From: Cordylochernes scorpioides
Lineage: Eukaryota; Arthropoda; Arachnida; Pseudoscorpiones; Chernetidae
Direction: 5' to 3'
DNA length: 64,000 bases
NCBI GenBank assembly: GCA_030710605.1
Contig: CP092873.1
Location: 447,900-511,899 of the forward strand
This document shows, piece by piece, positions 21,353 through 31,565 of the stretch. A program made the translations under genes and the position numbers. Numbering within the stretch: position 1 is the first letter of the stretch; every line of letters starts with the position of its first letter. A model generated the notes under the pieces. That model did not search any database and was not told the origin of the DNA. It saw nothing but the letters and a program-made list of their open reading frames with translations.

Positions 21353-21603
21353 TGTAGCGTAGAAATCAAGCCTTGAAATATCCTAAGATGTAAAAGTATT
21401 TATTGATGACGTCACAGCGACGAGTCAACAATTATTAACAGGTCAGCCAAAAAACTATCTACAGCTAGGGAATCTTAAGCAAGCAAGCAAAGAAATATTT
21501 TAAAGATGATTTCACAAATACAGAGTAATATATATTTTTATAATCTGTTGAATATTTTCATTGAATAATATTAAATTAAATAATAAAATATTTCTTCGCC
21601 ACA
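21353..21603 (-). repeat. 5' LTR of the gag-only element
   Basis: 251 bp; see the 3' LTR. Begins next to the primer-binding-like site on its internal side and is followed by the right-hand ATAT duplication at 21604-21607. Confidence 0.85.
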
Positions 21604-21789
21604 ATATGCTAGAAGGCCGCAATTGTCTACTTACATTTTTAGTTTTAATAGGTATTATTTTGTTTATTATTTATTTCTTAAATGAAATTAAGCATATATT
21701 GACATACATATAATCATAATCGAGTAGAATAATATTTGTCTATGTAAAAAAAACATATATATGTTTAATTAAAAAGGCATATTTTAGAT

Positions 21790-21862
21790 CAAAATATCAT
21801 TTATTTTCCAATATTTCAGTTGGCTGAACGCCAACCTTTATCAAGGTATTATGAATATTTTG
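21790..21862 (-). ncRNA. Hammerhead-like ribozyme relic with long stem I (Penelope type)
   Basis: On the minus strand: CAAAATAT...CC (stem I), TTGATAA, an A, stem II GGTTGGC-GTTCA-GCCAACT, GAAA, then a two-base-pair stem III (ATAT), U, and GG...ATATTTTG closing stem I. This is the layout of minimal type I hammerheads in Penelope-like elements. C3 and G8 of the core appear changed (TTGATAA for CTGANGA), so activity is doubtful. It sits beside the LTR-like array that leads to the Penelope-like ORF. Confidence 0.5.
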
Positions 21863-22179
21863 AAAATTTACAGAAACGCCAATTTTATATTTAAAATTAT
21901 TTGTACTATGTGAAAAAGATTTCGTGTGAAAATAAACAAAAATAACAAAATATATAAAAAGGAAGTGGTAAACTACAATTTTTTTACTGAAAACACAGAG
22001 CGCACACAAATAAATATAAATATAAAATTGTGAAATTTGAATTAAAACATAAGTGAAAATTGAACAAATCCATATGAACGTCGTTTTAACCTATTGTGTA
22101 ACATTTTAACCACCATTCTAAATCTAGTATTACCCATACTCATAAAAAGGACCATAATTGAAAACACTGCATCATTTTG

Positions 22180-25100
22180 TAGATTAGTTTTTAAGTTCAA
22201 TTGTTGTATCCAATGTTGAATATTAGACAATGTCCTAAACTTGTTAAAAAGAAATTTTTCTTTTATAAAATTTCGCCACGGCTACTGCTTAAACACTAAT
22301 CTAAACAAGTTTCAACCTTATTATTACATAGTACCAAAATGTTTGTTTGTTTGATTGTTTTGGTGAAATAAATAAAAAAATGCAAATATTAAATTTAAAA
22401 TATATAGAAAATTTATTACGATTAAAATACTGCATGTAATAAAAATATTGGAGATAGATATTATATGCAAGGCGGGTTTCCTTTCTTATTATTAAAAACA
22501 TTTCTTCAATATCATATATTGTCGAAATAATAAAAAAATTGAAAATTTCTATTCACTATATGTACCATATAGTGATCTTTACCAATTGTAAATTTGTTTT
22601 TAAAGTTTAATGGTTGTATCCAATGTTGAATATTAGACAATGTCCTAAACTTATTAAAAATAAATTTTCCTTTTATAAAATTTCGCCACGGTTACTGCTT
22701 AAACACTAATCTAAACAAGTTTCAACCTTATTATTACATAGTACCAAAATGTTTGTTTGTTTGATTGTTTTGGTGAAATAAATTTAAAAATGCAAATATT
22801 AAATTTAAAATATATAGGAAATTTATTACGATTAAAATACTGCATGTAATAAAAATATTGGAGATAGATATTATATGCAAGGCGGGTTTCCTTTCTTATT
22901 ATTAAAGACATTTCTTCAATATCCTATATTGTCGAAATAATAAAAAAAATTGAAAATTTCTATTCACTATATGTACCATATAGTGATCTTTACCACAAAA
23001 AAAAATAATTTCTACCTATTAAGAACTATGCATATATCTTCTGACATATAAACGAGCCCATTTTTGGGCCCATACATAAAGAATTAAAAAAATAAAAACT
23101 TAACCTACCATTGTCTCTCTATACGCATCGTCAGGACCTCCCATCTGTTCGCCTCTTCTCGTTACTAACCAAATTTTCTTTGAAAAAAAGAGGTTGCGCT
23201 CTCCCAAAAAAAAATGTATTATCATCTTACAGAGTAAGAAGAAAGTTCATTTAATTTCGCAGATATATTCAAAGAATAAAAAAAAGTAAAATATTATTCC
23301 TTTCCTTTTTTTCTTATTAAAAGAAAATTTGAATTAATAATAAAACAATAAAATATAATAGGTTTAATCCTTAAAAATTTTCTTTAGTAAAAATTTCTAA
23401 AAAAAAAATTATTTTTTTTTCATATTGTTATCAAAAAAAATATACCTAATTTATCTGAATTATATATATAATTAATTTTATTCTTTTTGAATAAAAATTA
23501 AATTTTGAATTTTTCGAACTGGTATTTTTTTATATTGCTATCAAAATATATACCTAATTTATCTAAACTATGTATATAATTAATTTTATTCTTTTTGAAT
23601 AAAATTAAATGTAGAAATTTTCGAAATGGTAATAAGACTATGGATCCCTCTTCTTGCATATAAAGGAAGGAACAATTTATATACATTTGTACATGTGCTC
23701 TTTGTACATTCTTCGTCTCGGCCTTTTTGCAGCGAGCTTTGGGATGCATGCCCAGAGCTAATCCCATTTCTTCATCTCTTAATCGACCTCGTCATTGTCC
23801 TTCTGTGGAGGGTTGGTCGGTATGGACAGGGCCAGTGTCATCTCCGAGTGGGTATCTTCCCCGGCTTTGGGTCTTCTTCTGCATCTGTATGCATCGGGCT
23901 TCTAGCTACTCAATCAGGGCCGATGTCATCTTCCTATAGCACATCTTGGAATGCGCGTCCAGGGCTGTGTCTTCCCCTGGCAGATCTTGGGATTCACGTC
24001 CGGGGCTGTGTCTTCCCCTGGCAGATCTTGGGATTCACGTCCAGGGCTGTGTCTTCCCCTGGCTTGGCCTTTGAACCACCGTCGGCCATTGCTGTGAGAC
24101 TTCCATCTGGACACCAAAACACTTTCGGCGAGACACTGCGTGTATATACATATGATGTAAAAGAATGTTTACATCTTGTTGGGTCTGCCAATTGTAGATT
24201 AGTTTTTGAGTTCAATTGTTGTATCCAATGTTGAATATTAGACAATGTCCTAAACTTGTTAAAAAGAAATTTTTCTTTTATAAAATTTCGCCACGGCTAC
24301 TGCTTAAACACTAATCTAAACAAGTTTCAACCTTATTATTACATAGTACCAAAATGTTTGTTTGTTTGATTGTTTTGGTGAAATAAATAAAAAAATGCAA
24401 ATATTAAATTTAAAATATATAGAAAATTTATTACGATTAAAATACTGCATGTAATAAAAATATTGTAGATAGATATTATATGCAAGGCGGGTTTCCTTTC
24501 TTATTATTAAAAACATTTCTTCAATATCCTATATTGTCGAAATAATAAAAAAATTGAAAATTTCTATTCACTATATGTACCATATAGTGATCTTTACCAA
24601 TTGTAAATTTGTTTTTAAAGTTTAATGGTTGTATCCAATGTTGAATATTAGACAATGTCTTAAACTTATTAAAAATAAATTTTCCTTTTATAAAATTTCG
24701 CCACGGTTACTGCTTAAACACTAATCTAAACAAGTTTCAACCTTATTATTACATAGTACCAAAATGTTTGTTTGTTTGATTGTTTTGGTGAAATAAATTT
24801 AAAAATGCAAATATTAAATTTAAAATATATAGGAAATTTATTACGATTAAAATACTGCATGTAATAAAAATATTGGAGATAGATATTATATGCAAGGCGG
24901 GTTTCCTTTCTTATTATTAAAGACATTTCTTCAATATCCTATATTGTCGAAATAATAAAAAAATTGAAAATTTCTATTCACTATATGTACCATATAGTGA
25001 TCTTTACCACAAAAAAAAATAATTTCTACCTATTAAGAACTATGCATATATCTTCTGACATATAAACGAGCCCATTTTTGGGCCCATACATAAAGAATTA

Positions 25101-27830
25101 AAAAAATAAAAACTTAACCTACCATTGTCTCTCTATACGCATCGTCAGGACCTCCCATCTGTTCGCCTCTTCTCGTTACTAACCAAATTTTCTTTGAAAA
25201 AAAGAGGTTGCGCTCTCCCAAAAAAAAATGTATTATCATCTTACAGAGTAAGAGAAAGTTCATTTAATTTCGCAGATATATTCAAAGAATAAAAAAAAGT
25301 AAAATATTATTCCTTTCCTTTTTTTCTTATTAAAAGAAAATTTGAATTAATAATAAAACAATAAAATATAATAGGTTTAATCCTTAAAAATTTTCTTTAG
25401 TAAAAATTTCTAAAAAAAAATTATTTTTTTTCATATTGTTATCAAAAAAAATATACCTAATTTATCTGAATTATATATATAATTAATTTTATTCTTTTTG
25501 AATAAAAATTAAATTTTGAATTTTTCGAACTGGTATTTTTTTATATTGCTATCAAAATATATACCTAATTTATCTAAACTATGTATATAATTAATTTTAT
25601 TCTTTTTGAATAAAATTAAATGTAGAAATTTTCGAAATGGTAATAAGACTATGGATCCCTCTTCTTGCATATAAAGGAAGGAACAATTTATATACATTTG
25701 TACATGTGCTCTTTGTACATTCTTCGTCTCGGCCTTTTTGCAGCGAGCTTTGGGATGCATGCCCAGAGCTAATCCCATTTCTTCATCTCTTAATCGACCT
25801 CGTCATTGTCCTTCTGTGGAGGGTTGGTCGGTATGGACAGGGCCAGTGTCATCTCCGACTGGGTATCTTCCCCGGCTTTGGGTCTTCTTCTGCATCTATA
25901 TGCATCGGGCTTCTAGCTACTCAATCAGGGCCGATGTCATCTTCCTATAGCACATCTTGGAATGCGCGTCCAGGGCTGTGTCTTCCCCTGGCAGATCTTG
26001 GGATTCACGTCCGGGGCTGTGTCTTCCCCTGGCAGATCTTGGGATTCACGTCCAGGGCTGTGTCTTCCCCTGGCTTGGCCTTTGAACCACCGTCGGCCAT
26101 TGCTGTGAGACTTCCATCTGGACACCAAACACTTTCGGCGAGACACTGCGTGTATATACATATGATGTAAAAGAATGTTTACATCTTTGTTGGGTCTGCC
26201 AATTGTAGATTAGTTTTTAAGTTCAATTGTTGTATCCAATGTTGAATATTAGACAATGTCCTAAACTTGTTAAAAAGAAATTTTTCTTTTATAAAATTTC
26301 GCCGCGGCTACTGCTTAAACACTAATCTAAACAAGTTTCAACCTTATTATTACATAGTACCAAAATGTTTGTTTGTTTGATTGTTTTGGTGAAATAAATA
26401 AAAAAATGCAAATATTAAATTTAAAATATATAGGAAATTTATTACGATTAAAATACTGCATGTAATAAAAATATTGGAGATAGATATTATATGCAAGGCG
26501 AATTTCCTTTCTTATTATTAAAGACATTTCTTCAATATCCTATATTGTCGAAATAATAAAAAAATTGAAAATTTCTATTCACTATATGTACCATATAGTG
26601 ATCTTTACCACAAAAAAAATTAATTTCTACCTATTAAGAACTATGCATAAATCTTCTGACATATAAACGAGCCCATTTTTGGGCCCATACATGAAGAATT
26701 AAAAAAAAAAACTTAACCTACCATTGTCTCTCTATACGCACCGTCAGGACCTCCCATCTGTTCGCCTCTTCTCGTTACTAACCAAATTTTCTTAAAAAAA
26801 AAAGAGGTTGCGCTCTCCCAAAAAAAATTCATCATCATCTTACAGAGTAAGAAGAAAGTTCATTTAATTTCGCAGATATATTCAAAGAATAAAAAAATGT
26901 AAAATATTATTCCTTTCCTTTTTTTTATTAAAAGAAAATTTGAATTAATAATAAAACAATAAAATATAATAGGTTTAATCCTTAAAAATTTTCTTTAGTA
27001 AAAATTTCAAAAAAAAATTAATTTTTTTATATTGTTATCAAAAAAAATATACCTAATTTATCTGAATTATATATATATTTAATTTTATTCTTTTTGAATA
27101 AAAATAAAATTTAGAATTTTCGAACTGGTATTTTTTTATATTGCTATCAAAATATATACCTAATTTATCTAAACTATGTATATAATTAATTTTATTATTT
27201 TTGAATAAAATTAAATGTAAAAATTTTCGAACTGGTAATAAGACTATGGATCCCTCTTCTTGCATATAAAGGAAGGAACAATTTATATACATTTGTACAT
27301 GTGCTCTTTGTACATTCTTCGTCTCGGCCTTTTTGCATCGAGCTTTGGGATGCATGCCCAGAGCTAATCCCATTTCTTCATCTCTTAATCGACCTCGTCA
27401 TTGTCCTTCTGTGGAGGGTTGGTCGGTATGGACAGGGCCAGTGTCATCTCCGACTGGGTATCTTCCCCGGCTTTGGGTCTTCTTCTGCATCTGTATGCAT
27501 CGGGCTTCTAGCTACTCAATCAGGGCCGATGTCATCTTCCTATAGCAGATCTTGGAATACGCGTCCAGGGCTGTGTCTTCCCCTGGCAGATCTTGGGATT
27601 CACGTCCGGGGCTGTGTCTTCCCCTGGCAGATCTTGGGATTCACGTCCAGGGCTGTGTCTTCCCCTGGCTTGGCCTTTGAACCACCATCGGCCATTGCTG
27701 TGGGACTTCCATCTGGACACCAAACACTTTCGGCGAGACACTGCGTGTATATACATATGATGTAAAAGAATGTTTACATCTTTGTTGGGTCTGTTTGGTG
27801 GAAAATCTGACCCAACAATTTTTGTAATAT
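22180..27830 (-). repeat. Nested tandem array of LTR-like sequence
   Basis: Three large units begin near 22180, 24190 and 26200; the first two have a period of about 2011-2015 bp and are almost identical. In units 1 and 2 a sub-unit of 410 bp (with ATGCAAGGCGGGTTTCC) is itself doubled (22221-22630 and 22631-23040; 24236 and 24646), while unit 3 has one. The rest of each unit carries a 39-40-bp minisatellite (GGCTGTGTCTTCCCCTGGCA) and a minus-strand TATATAAA. Between units the minus strand reads GACCCAACA. No coding function is evident; the recurring ORFs are repeats of the same non-protein sequence. TGTTGGGTC ends suggest LTRs, but a Penelope pLTR array is an alternative. Confidence 0.6.
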
Positions 27831-27849
27831 ATTTTTAAAATCATATATT

Positions 27850-28949
27850 GTCAACACCTGCATTTCCTTTTTTTTTAACAAGGTACACCAGTTTAGAGTA
27901 GATGTTAGCTAATGCTGATGAAACAGGATTCCCCATTGGTAAACCTTTTTCTTGTTTGAAATATCTGTCTTTATATCCAAAATAATCTACATGGACAAAA
28001 TTGATAAAATAATTGCAGACGCAGCACAACTACAAGTAATAATCTGGAAACGCTATATTGATGATATACTATGCATCACAAAGGTTGATCTTTCCACCAT
28101 TCTGAATTTTTTGAATAACCTCAAACCCTTTCTAAAATTCACCTTTGAAATAGAAGAAAATAACTCCCTACCATTTCTAGACATACAATTAACCAGAAAC
28201 CAAGATAGAATTGAAACTCGAATATACCGAAAACCAACCCATACTGGAAGCTATCTGAACTTCAATTCATTTGGTCCCATCCACCATAAAATTTCCGTGG
28301 TAAAAACTCTTTCAAAAAGACTAACCACACACTTTTCAACAAACGATAACGACACAAAAAAGAAAGAACCAATATATTTCAAGAACTACTTAGCAATAAT
28401 TACCCTAAACCGTTTATCAAAAAGCATTTCTACAGACCGAGAATATCACCCACAAACAATAGACAAACTTCATCCCAAAACATTTTTTGCTCCCTACCAT
28501 ACAGCTATGGCTGTGAAAGAATAGCTAGAAAACTAAAATACTACAATATCACAACAAGATTCCAATCTACCTCGAATCTTAACAACATCCTCCGCCATCC
28601 TGATACAAAAAAGGTCACTGAACCAAACAATAGAACCAATGTCATATACAAAATACCATGCAAGTCTTGCCAAGCCGTCTACATAGGAGAAACCGGTAAA
28701 CCATTAATAGAAAGAATCAACCAGCACAAATCAGCCCTAAAACACCATAACCCGACCTCCTTATTAGTAGATCATGCTCTCATCAATGGCCACATTCCAG
28801 ACTTTGAACAAACATCAATAATACACCAAGATATAAAAGAAAAGCACAGCAGGCTATTCTTGGAGAGTTGGAGTTCTTTGGAAGACAGAAATAGCATAAA
28901 CCGAAAGATCGATATACCGGACTTGTACACACAATTTAGATGCTCTTAG
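27850..28949 (+). pseudogene. Penelope-like element: reverse transcriptase plus GIY-YIG endonuclease
   Basis: Plus-strand frame from about 28016 encodes the RT catalytic block WKRYIDDILC, then NSLPFLDIQL and YRKPTHTGSYLNF, hallmarks of Penelope-like RTs. A frameshift near 28480-28500 leads to CERIARKLKYYN and a GIY-YIG nuclease: NVIYKIPCKSC-AVYIGET, Arg in LIERINQHK, and the later Glu in FLESW; stop at 28949. These elements reverse transcribe RNA primed at nicks, the GIY-YIG domain cutting the target. The preceding RT motif (KQEKGLPMGNP) is on the opposite strand at about 28010-27880, so part of the RT is inverted. The element is 5'-truncated and dead. Confidence 0.88.
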
Positions 28950-29126
28950 AATAGGAACCTCTATGTATATATGAACTTCAGTGAAATGTCTTCATTCATA
29001 ATGCAATAGCCGAATATTTATTTTGTATATATAGATATTTACTTTTCACTCTATTTATTCATTTATTTTAATTAGTTACGATGTACTAATTGCTAAATGT
29101 ACTAAATGTACAAAAATGCAATATAA
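28950..29126 (+). other. 3' untranslated region of the Penelope-like element
   Basis: AT-rich, no ORF. Contains GTTACGATGTACTA at about 29078, the same string that forms the outer end of the small element at 29895. It leads straight into the split-hammerhead motif R1. Confidence 0.5.
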
Positions 29127-29193
29127 CAGCGGTATGGTAGATCAAACTGGCGAAACCGCTGGGAGGGTTCACCACTGATGAGCCAGGCCCTCC
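29127..29193 (+). ncRNA. Split/permuted hammerhead motif, copy R1
   Basis: Order on the plus strand: stem III 3' strand CAGCGGT (29127-29133), A17 (29134), stem I 5' strand TGGT, linker of 8 nt, stem II 3' strand CTGGC (29147-29151), GAA, stem III 5' strand ACCGCTG (29155-29161), GGAGGG, TTC, stem I 3' strand ACCA (29171-29174), CTGATGA (29175-29181), stem II 5' strand GCCAG, G, CCCTCC. All conserved hammerhead core positions are present: CUGAUGA, G10.1-C11.1, GAA, A15.1-U16.1 and H17=A. All three stems pair perfectly (4, 5 and 7 bp). Only the strand order differs from canonical. Predicted cleavage is after 29134. Lies about 180 bp past the Penelope-like stop codon. Confidence 0.6.
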
Positions 29194-29319
29194 CTTTAAT
29201 TTTTCCATCGCAGTAAGGACAGTAGAAATTGTTTTATTTTAAAAAGAATATTACGCCTCTAAAATAGTTTTATAATTTTAATTAGTATTGTACGATATTT
29301 ATCTGTATACATTACATTT

Positions 29320-29462
29320 TCATTTAGACGATTTTCGCCCGGGGAGATTGTGAGACGCCCGTGTCTCAAGTGTAATGCGCGGCTTGCCGCGAGAGGGGAT
29401 GAGATCCTTGAAAAAGATGGCCGTTTAGCCCATTGAAATATCGGAAATAAAAGATTATTTAT
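29320..29462 (+). repeat. Possible solo LTR fragment
   Basis: A purine stretch GGGGAGAT immediately precedes TGTGAGACGCCCGTGTCTCA, which starts with TG and forms a small hairpin (TGAGAC/GTCTCA). A GC-rich stretch and an AATAAA-like sequence (about 29446) follow. This resembles PPT plus 3' LTR start, but no partner LTR was found. Confidence 0.3.
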
Positions 29463-29881
29463 TGAATCCAAGATGTGCCCTTTATGAATATATATACTAT
29501 ATAGTAGAACTTACTTATGGTTATCCAATATGGTATCCATTCATAAACAAAAAGTCTAAGGACAAACTAAATTCTCTTCAATATAAAATACTAAAACATT
29601 GTATACAGCCCTACAGTACAACATCATCAGACTGTACACACATACTTGCACAAGTCCCCAAACTTACTGATTATATTGAATCTAACATGCTGAAAACCGA
29701 AATAAATTACAACCGATTTGACTCTTCAAGTAGGAATATAATTTCTAATTATATAAGGGAAAAATTGCAGAAATACTATGAGAAGACTAATACCATTTTC
29801 AAGTCCTTCTTCACTGACTCCCAAATACCCAAATATGTCAAGCCAAATTTTTACAGTGTCCAATTTTTTACTGGACACGGT

Positions 29882-29894
29882 AACTTTAGATCAT
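29882..29894. repeat. 13-bp target-site duplication, left copy
   Basis: AACTTTAGATCAT here and again at 31084-31096, bracketing the small-element insertion inside the LINE. Confidence 0.92.
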
Positions 29895-30010
29895 GTTACG
29901 ATGTACTAGAGCGCCATCTGTTATCAAATTATAAAACTATTTTAGAGGCGTAATATTCTTTTTAAAATAAAACAATTTCTACTGTCCTTACTGCGATGGA
30001 AAAATTAAAG

Positions 30011-30078
30011 GGAGGGCCTGGCTCATCAGTGGTGAACCCTCCCAGCGGTTTCGCCAGTTTAATCTACCATTACCGCTG
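30011..30078 (-). ncRNA. Split hammerhead motif, copy R2
   Basis: As R1 with linker AGATTAAA, but it has one extra A between stem III and stem I (CAGCGGTAATGGT), so H17 is followed by an unpaired base. All other core positions are kept. Confidence 0.55.
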
Positions 30079-30381
30079 TTATATTGCATTTTTGGAACTT
30101 CCTTTTATAGGTGACTGTTGTAAGACTCTTGGAATGGGTATTTTAGAAGAACTATGGACATAAGCTTTTAGGACAGCAGAATTGAATATAATTTATAATA
30201 TATAATATGCTTCGAGCAATCGTTCTTCCGCAAAAATCAAATTGTGTCTTTTATTAGAACAATAATGTTACGATGTACTAGAGCGCCATCTGTTATCAAA
30301 TTATAAAACTATTTTAGAGGCGTAATATTCTTTTTAAATAAAACAATTTCTACTGTCCTTACTGCGATGGAAAAATTAAAG

Positions 30382-30448
30382 GGAGGGCCTGGCTCATCAG
30401 TGGTGAACCCTCCCAGCGGTTTCGCCAGTTTAATCTACCATACCGCTG
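30382..30448 (-). ncRNA. Split hammerhead motif, copy R3
   Basis: All core nucleotides and stems as in R1; linker AGATTAAA. Predicted cleavage between A and T in CAGCGGTA/TGGT. Confidence 0.58.
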
Positions 30449-30565
30449 TTATATTGCATTTTTGGAACTTCCTTTTATAGGTGACTGTTGTAAGACTCTT
30501 GGAATGGGTATTTTAGAAGAACTATGGACATAAGCTTTTAGGACAGCAGAAAAATTGCAATATAA

Positions 30566-30632
30566 CAGCGGTATGGTAGATTAAACTGGCGAAACCGCTG
30601 GGAGGGTTCACCACTGATGAGCCAGGCCCTCC
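30566..30632 (+). ncRNA. Split hammerhead motif, copy R4
   Basis: Identical to R3 over the motif. It starts 16 bp after the head-to-head junction of the inverted element. Confidence 0.58.
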
Positions 30633-30936
30633 CTTTAATTTTTCCATCGCAGTAAGGACAGTAGAAATTGTTTTATTTTAAAAAGAATATTACGCCTCTA
30701 AAATAGTTTTATAATTTGATAACAGATGGCGCTCTAGTACATCGTAACATTATTGTTCTAATAAAAGACACAATTTGATTTTTGCGGAAGAGCGATTGCT
30801 CGAAGCATATTATATATTTATAATTATATTCAATTCTGCTGTCCTAAAAGCTTATGTCCATAGTTCTTCTAAAATACCCATTCCAAGAGTCTTACAACAG
30901 TCACCTATAAAAGGAAGTTCCAAAAATGCAATATAA

Positions 30937-31003
30937 CAGCGGTATGGTAGATTAAACTGGCGAAACCGCTGGGAGGGTTCACCACTGATGAGCCAGGCCC
31001 TCC
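30937..31003 (+). ncRNA. Split hammerhead motif, copy R5
   Basis: Identical to R4; 371 bp downstream of it, so one monomer length separates the two predicted cleavage sites. Confidence 0.58.
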
Positions 31004-31565
31004 CTTTAATTTTTCCATCGCAGTAAGGACAGTAGAAATTGTTTTATTTTAAAAAGAATATTACGCCTCTAAAATAGTTTTATAACTTTAGATCATATTT
31101 GTACAAAGTCAGAAAGACGGATTCGCCTAAATGCTCATGTGGTGCAGAAGAAGAAAATCCTGTACATATTCTAACGGACTGTCGACTTGTAGAGGACTTG
31201 AGAGTCAAAAATCAAATAAATATAAATTGTCTAAATCAAATAGTTAATAATAGATATATGTATATAAATTTTAATAGATTTTGTAGAATGTTTTTTAGTA
31301 ATAGATAGTCTGGGCTGTAATAACTGGTATATAGTTATATGCTGCAAATAGCTCTAAATTTCTGTTCTTATCTGCGATGTTCACTAATATCCATTATAGG
31401 GTAATTAAATCGTTAACTAACTGACAAATATGTTAATAATTTCTATTATAATAACTAAAATCATATTAATAATTACTGTAAATAAGCTCCCAAACTTGTG
31501 TATGCATGCAAATATCTAAGACGGATATCGCGTGCTTTGTAAATTATAATAAATAAATAAATATA

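Larger units (their letters stand above)
19606..21603 (-). mobile_element. Short LTR retrotransposon, gag-only derivative
   Basis: Two near-identical LTRs (19606-19855 and 21353-21603, TGTAGCG...CGCCACA) with an ATAT duplication at 19602-19605 and 21604-21607. On the minus strand, a primer-binding-like TGGTGGAGAGACTAGACT lies 2 nt inside the 5' LTR (21333-21350), and a purine tract AGGAGGAGG lies just before the 3' LTR (about 19858-19866). Between gag and the 3' LTR, 20035-19915 encodes a hydrophilic tail (LPSPHEEDISTE) that looks like the extreme C-terminus of a Pol polyprotein. Nothing of protease, RT or integrase remains, so this is an internally deleted element needing an autonomous relative. 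Confidence 0.88.
29895..31083. mobile_element. Retrozyme-like inverted tandem element carrying four split hammerheads
   Basis: Insertion of 1189 bp with a 13-bp target duplication. The left half holds about 1.8 units on the minus strand (R3 then R2); the right half holds about 1.8 units on the plus strand (R4 then R5), head to head at about 30550. Motif spacing is 370-371 bp in each half. Both halves share TTATTAGAACAATAAT-like unit junctions and a GATGGCGCTCTAG end. There is no ORF. Short tandem ribozyme-bearing units with a 10-14-bp target duplication and no coding capacity match the definition of retrozymes, which use another element's RT. Its identity with the 3' region of the neighbouring Penelope-like element (29112-29284) points to that partner. 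Confidence 0.72.
29462..31565 (+). pseudogene. 5'-truncated LINE ORF2 C-terminus, split by an insertion
   Basis: Left part (29462-29894) encodes TYGYPIWYPFI and KLNSLQYKILKHC, typical of the RT thumb region of LINEs, ending in FFTGHGNFRS. The right part resumes at 31097 with the same frame: YKVRKTDSPKCSCGAEEE, NPVHILTDC, a C-x-C...H....C knuckle, stop at 31308. The junction codons join exactly when the insertion (29895-31083) and one 13-bp target copy are removed. The 3' UTR runs to an (AAAT)n tail at about 31545-31565. Dead on arrival by 5' truncation; the lineage (Jockey/R1-like) is tentative. Confidence 0.8.

Noticed and set aside
23626..24234. Recurring ORFs in the 22-28 kb array (also 25637-26170 and 27301-27765)
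   Set aside because: They repeat because the DNA repeats. Frames differ between copies, residues match no family, and the DNA looks like LTR or UTR with a minisatellite.
29182..29193. Canonical (type I or III) hammerhead starting from CTGATGA at 29175
   Set aside because: No GAAA follows a stem II hairpin downstream of CTGATGA; the only fitting GAAA strand lies upstream, which forces the permuted reading.
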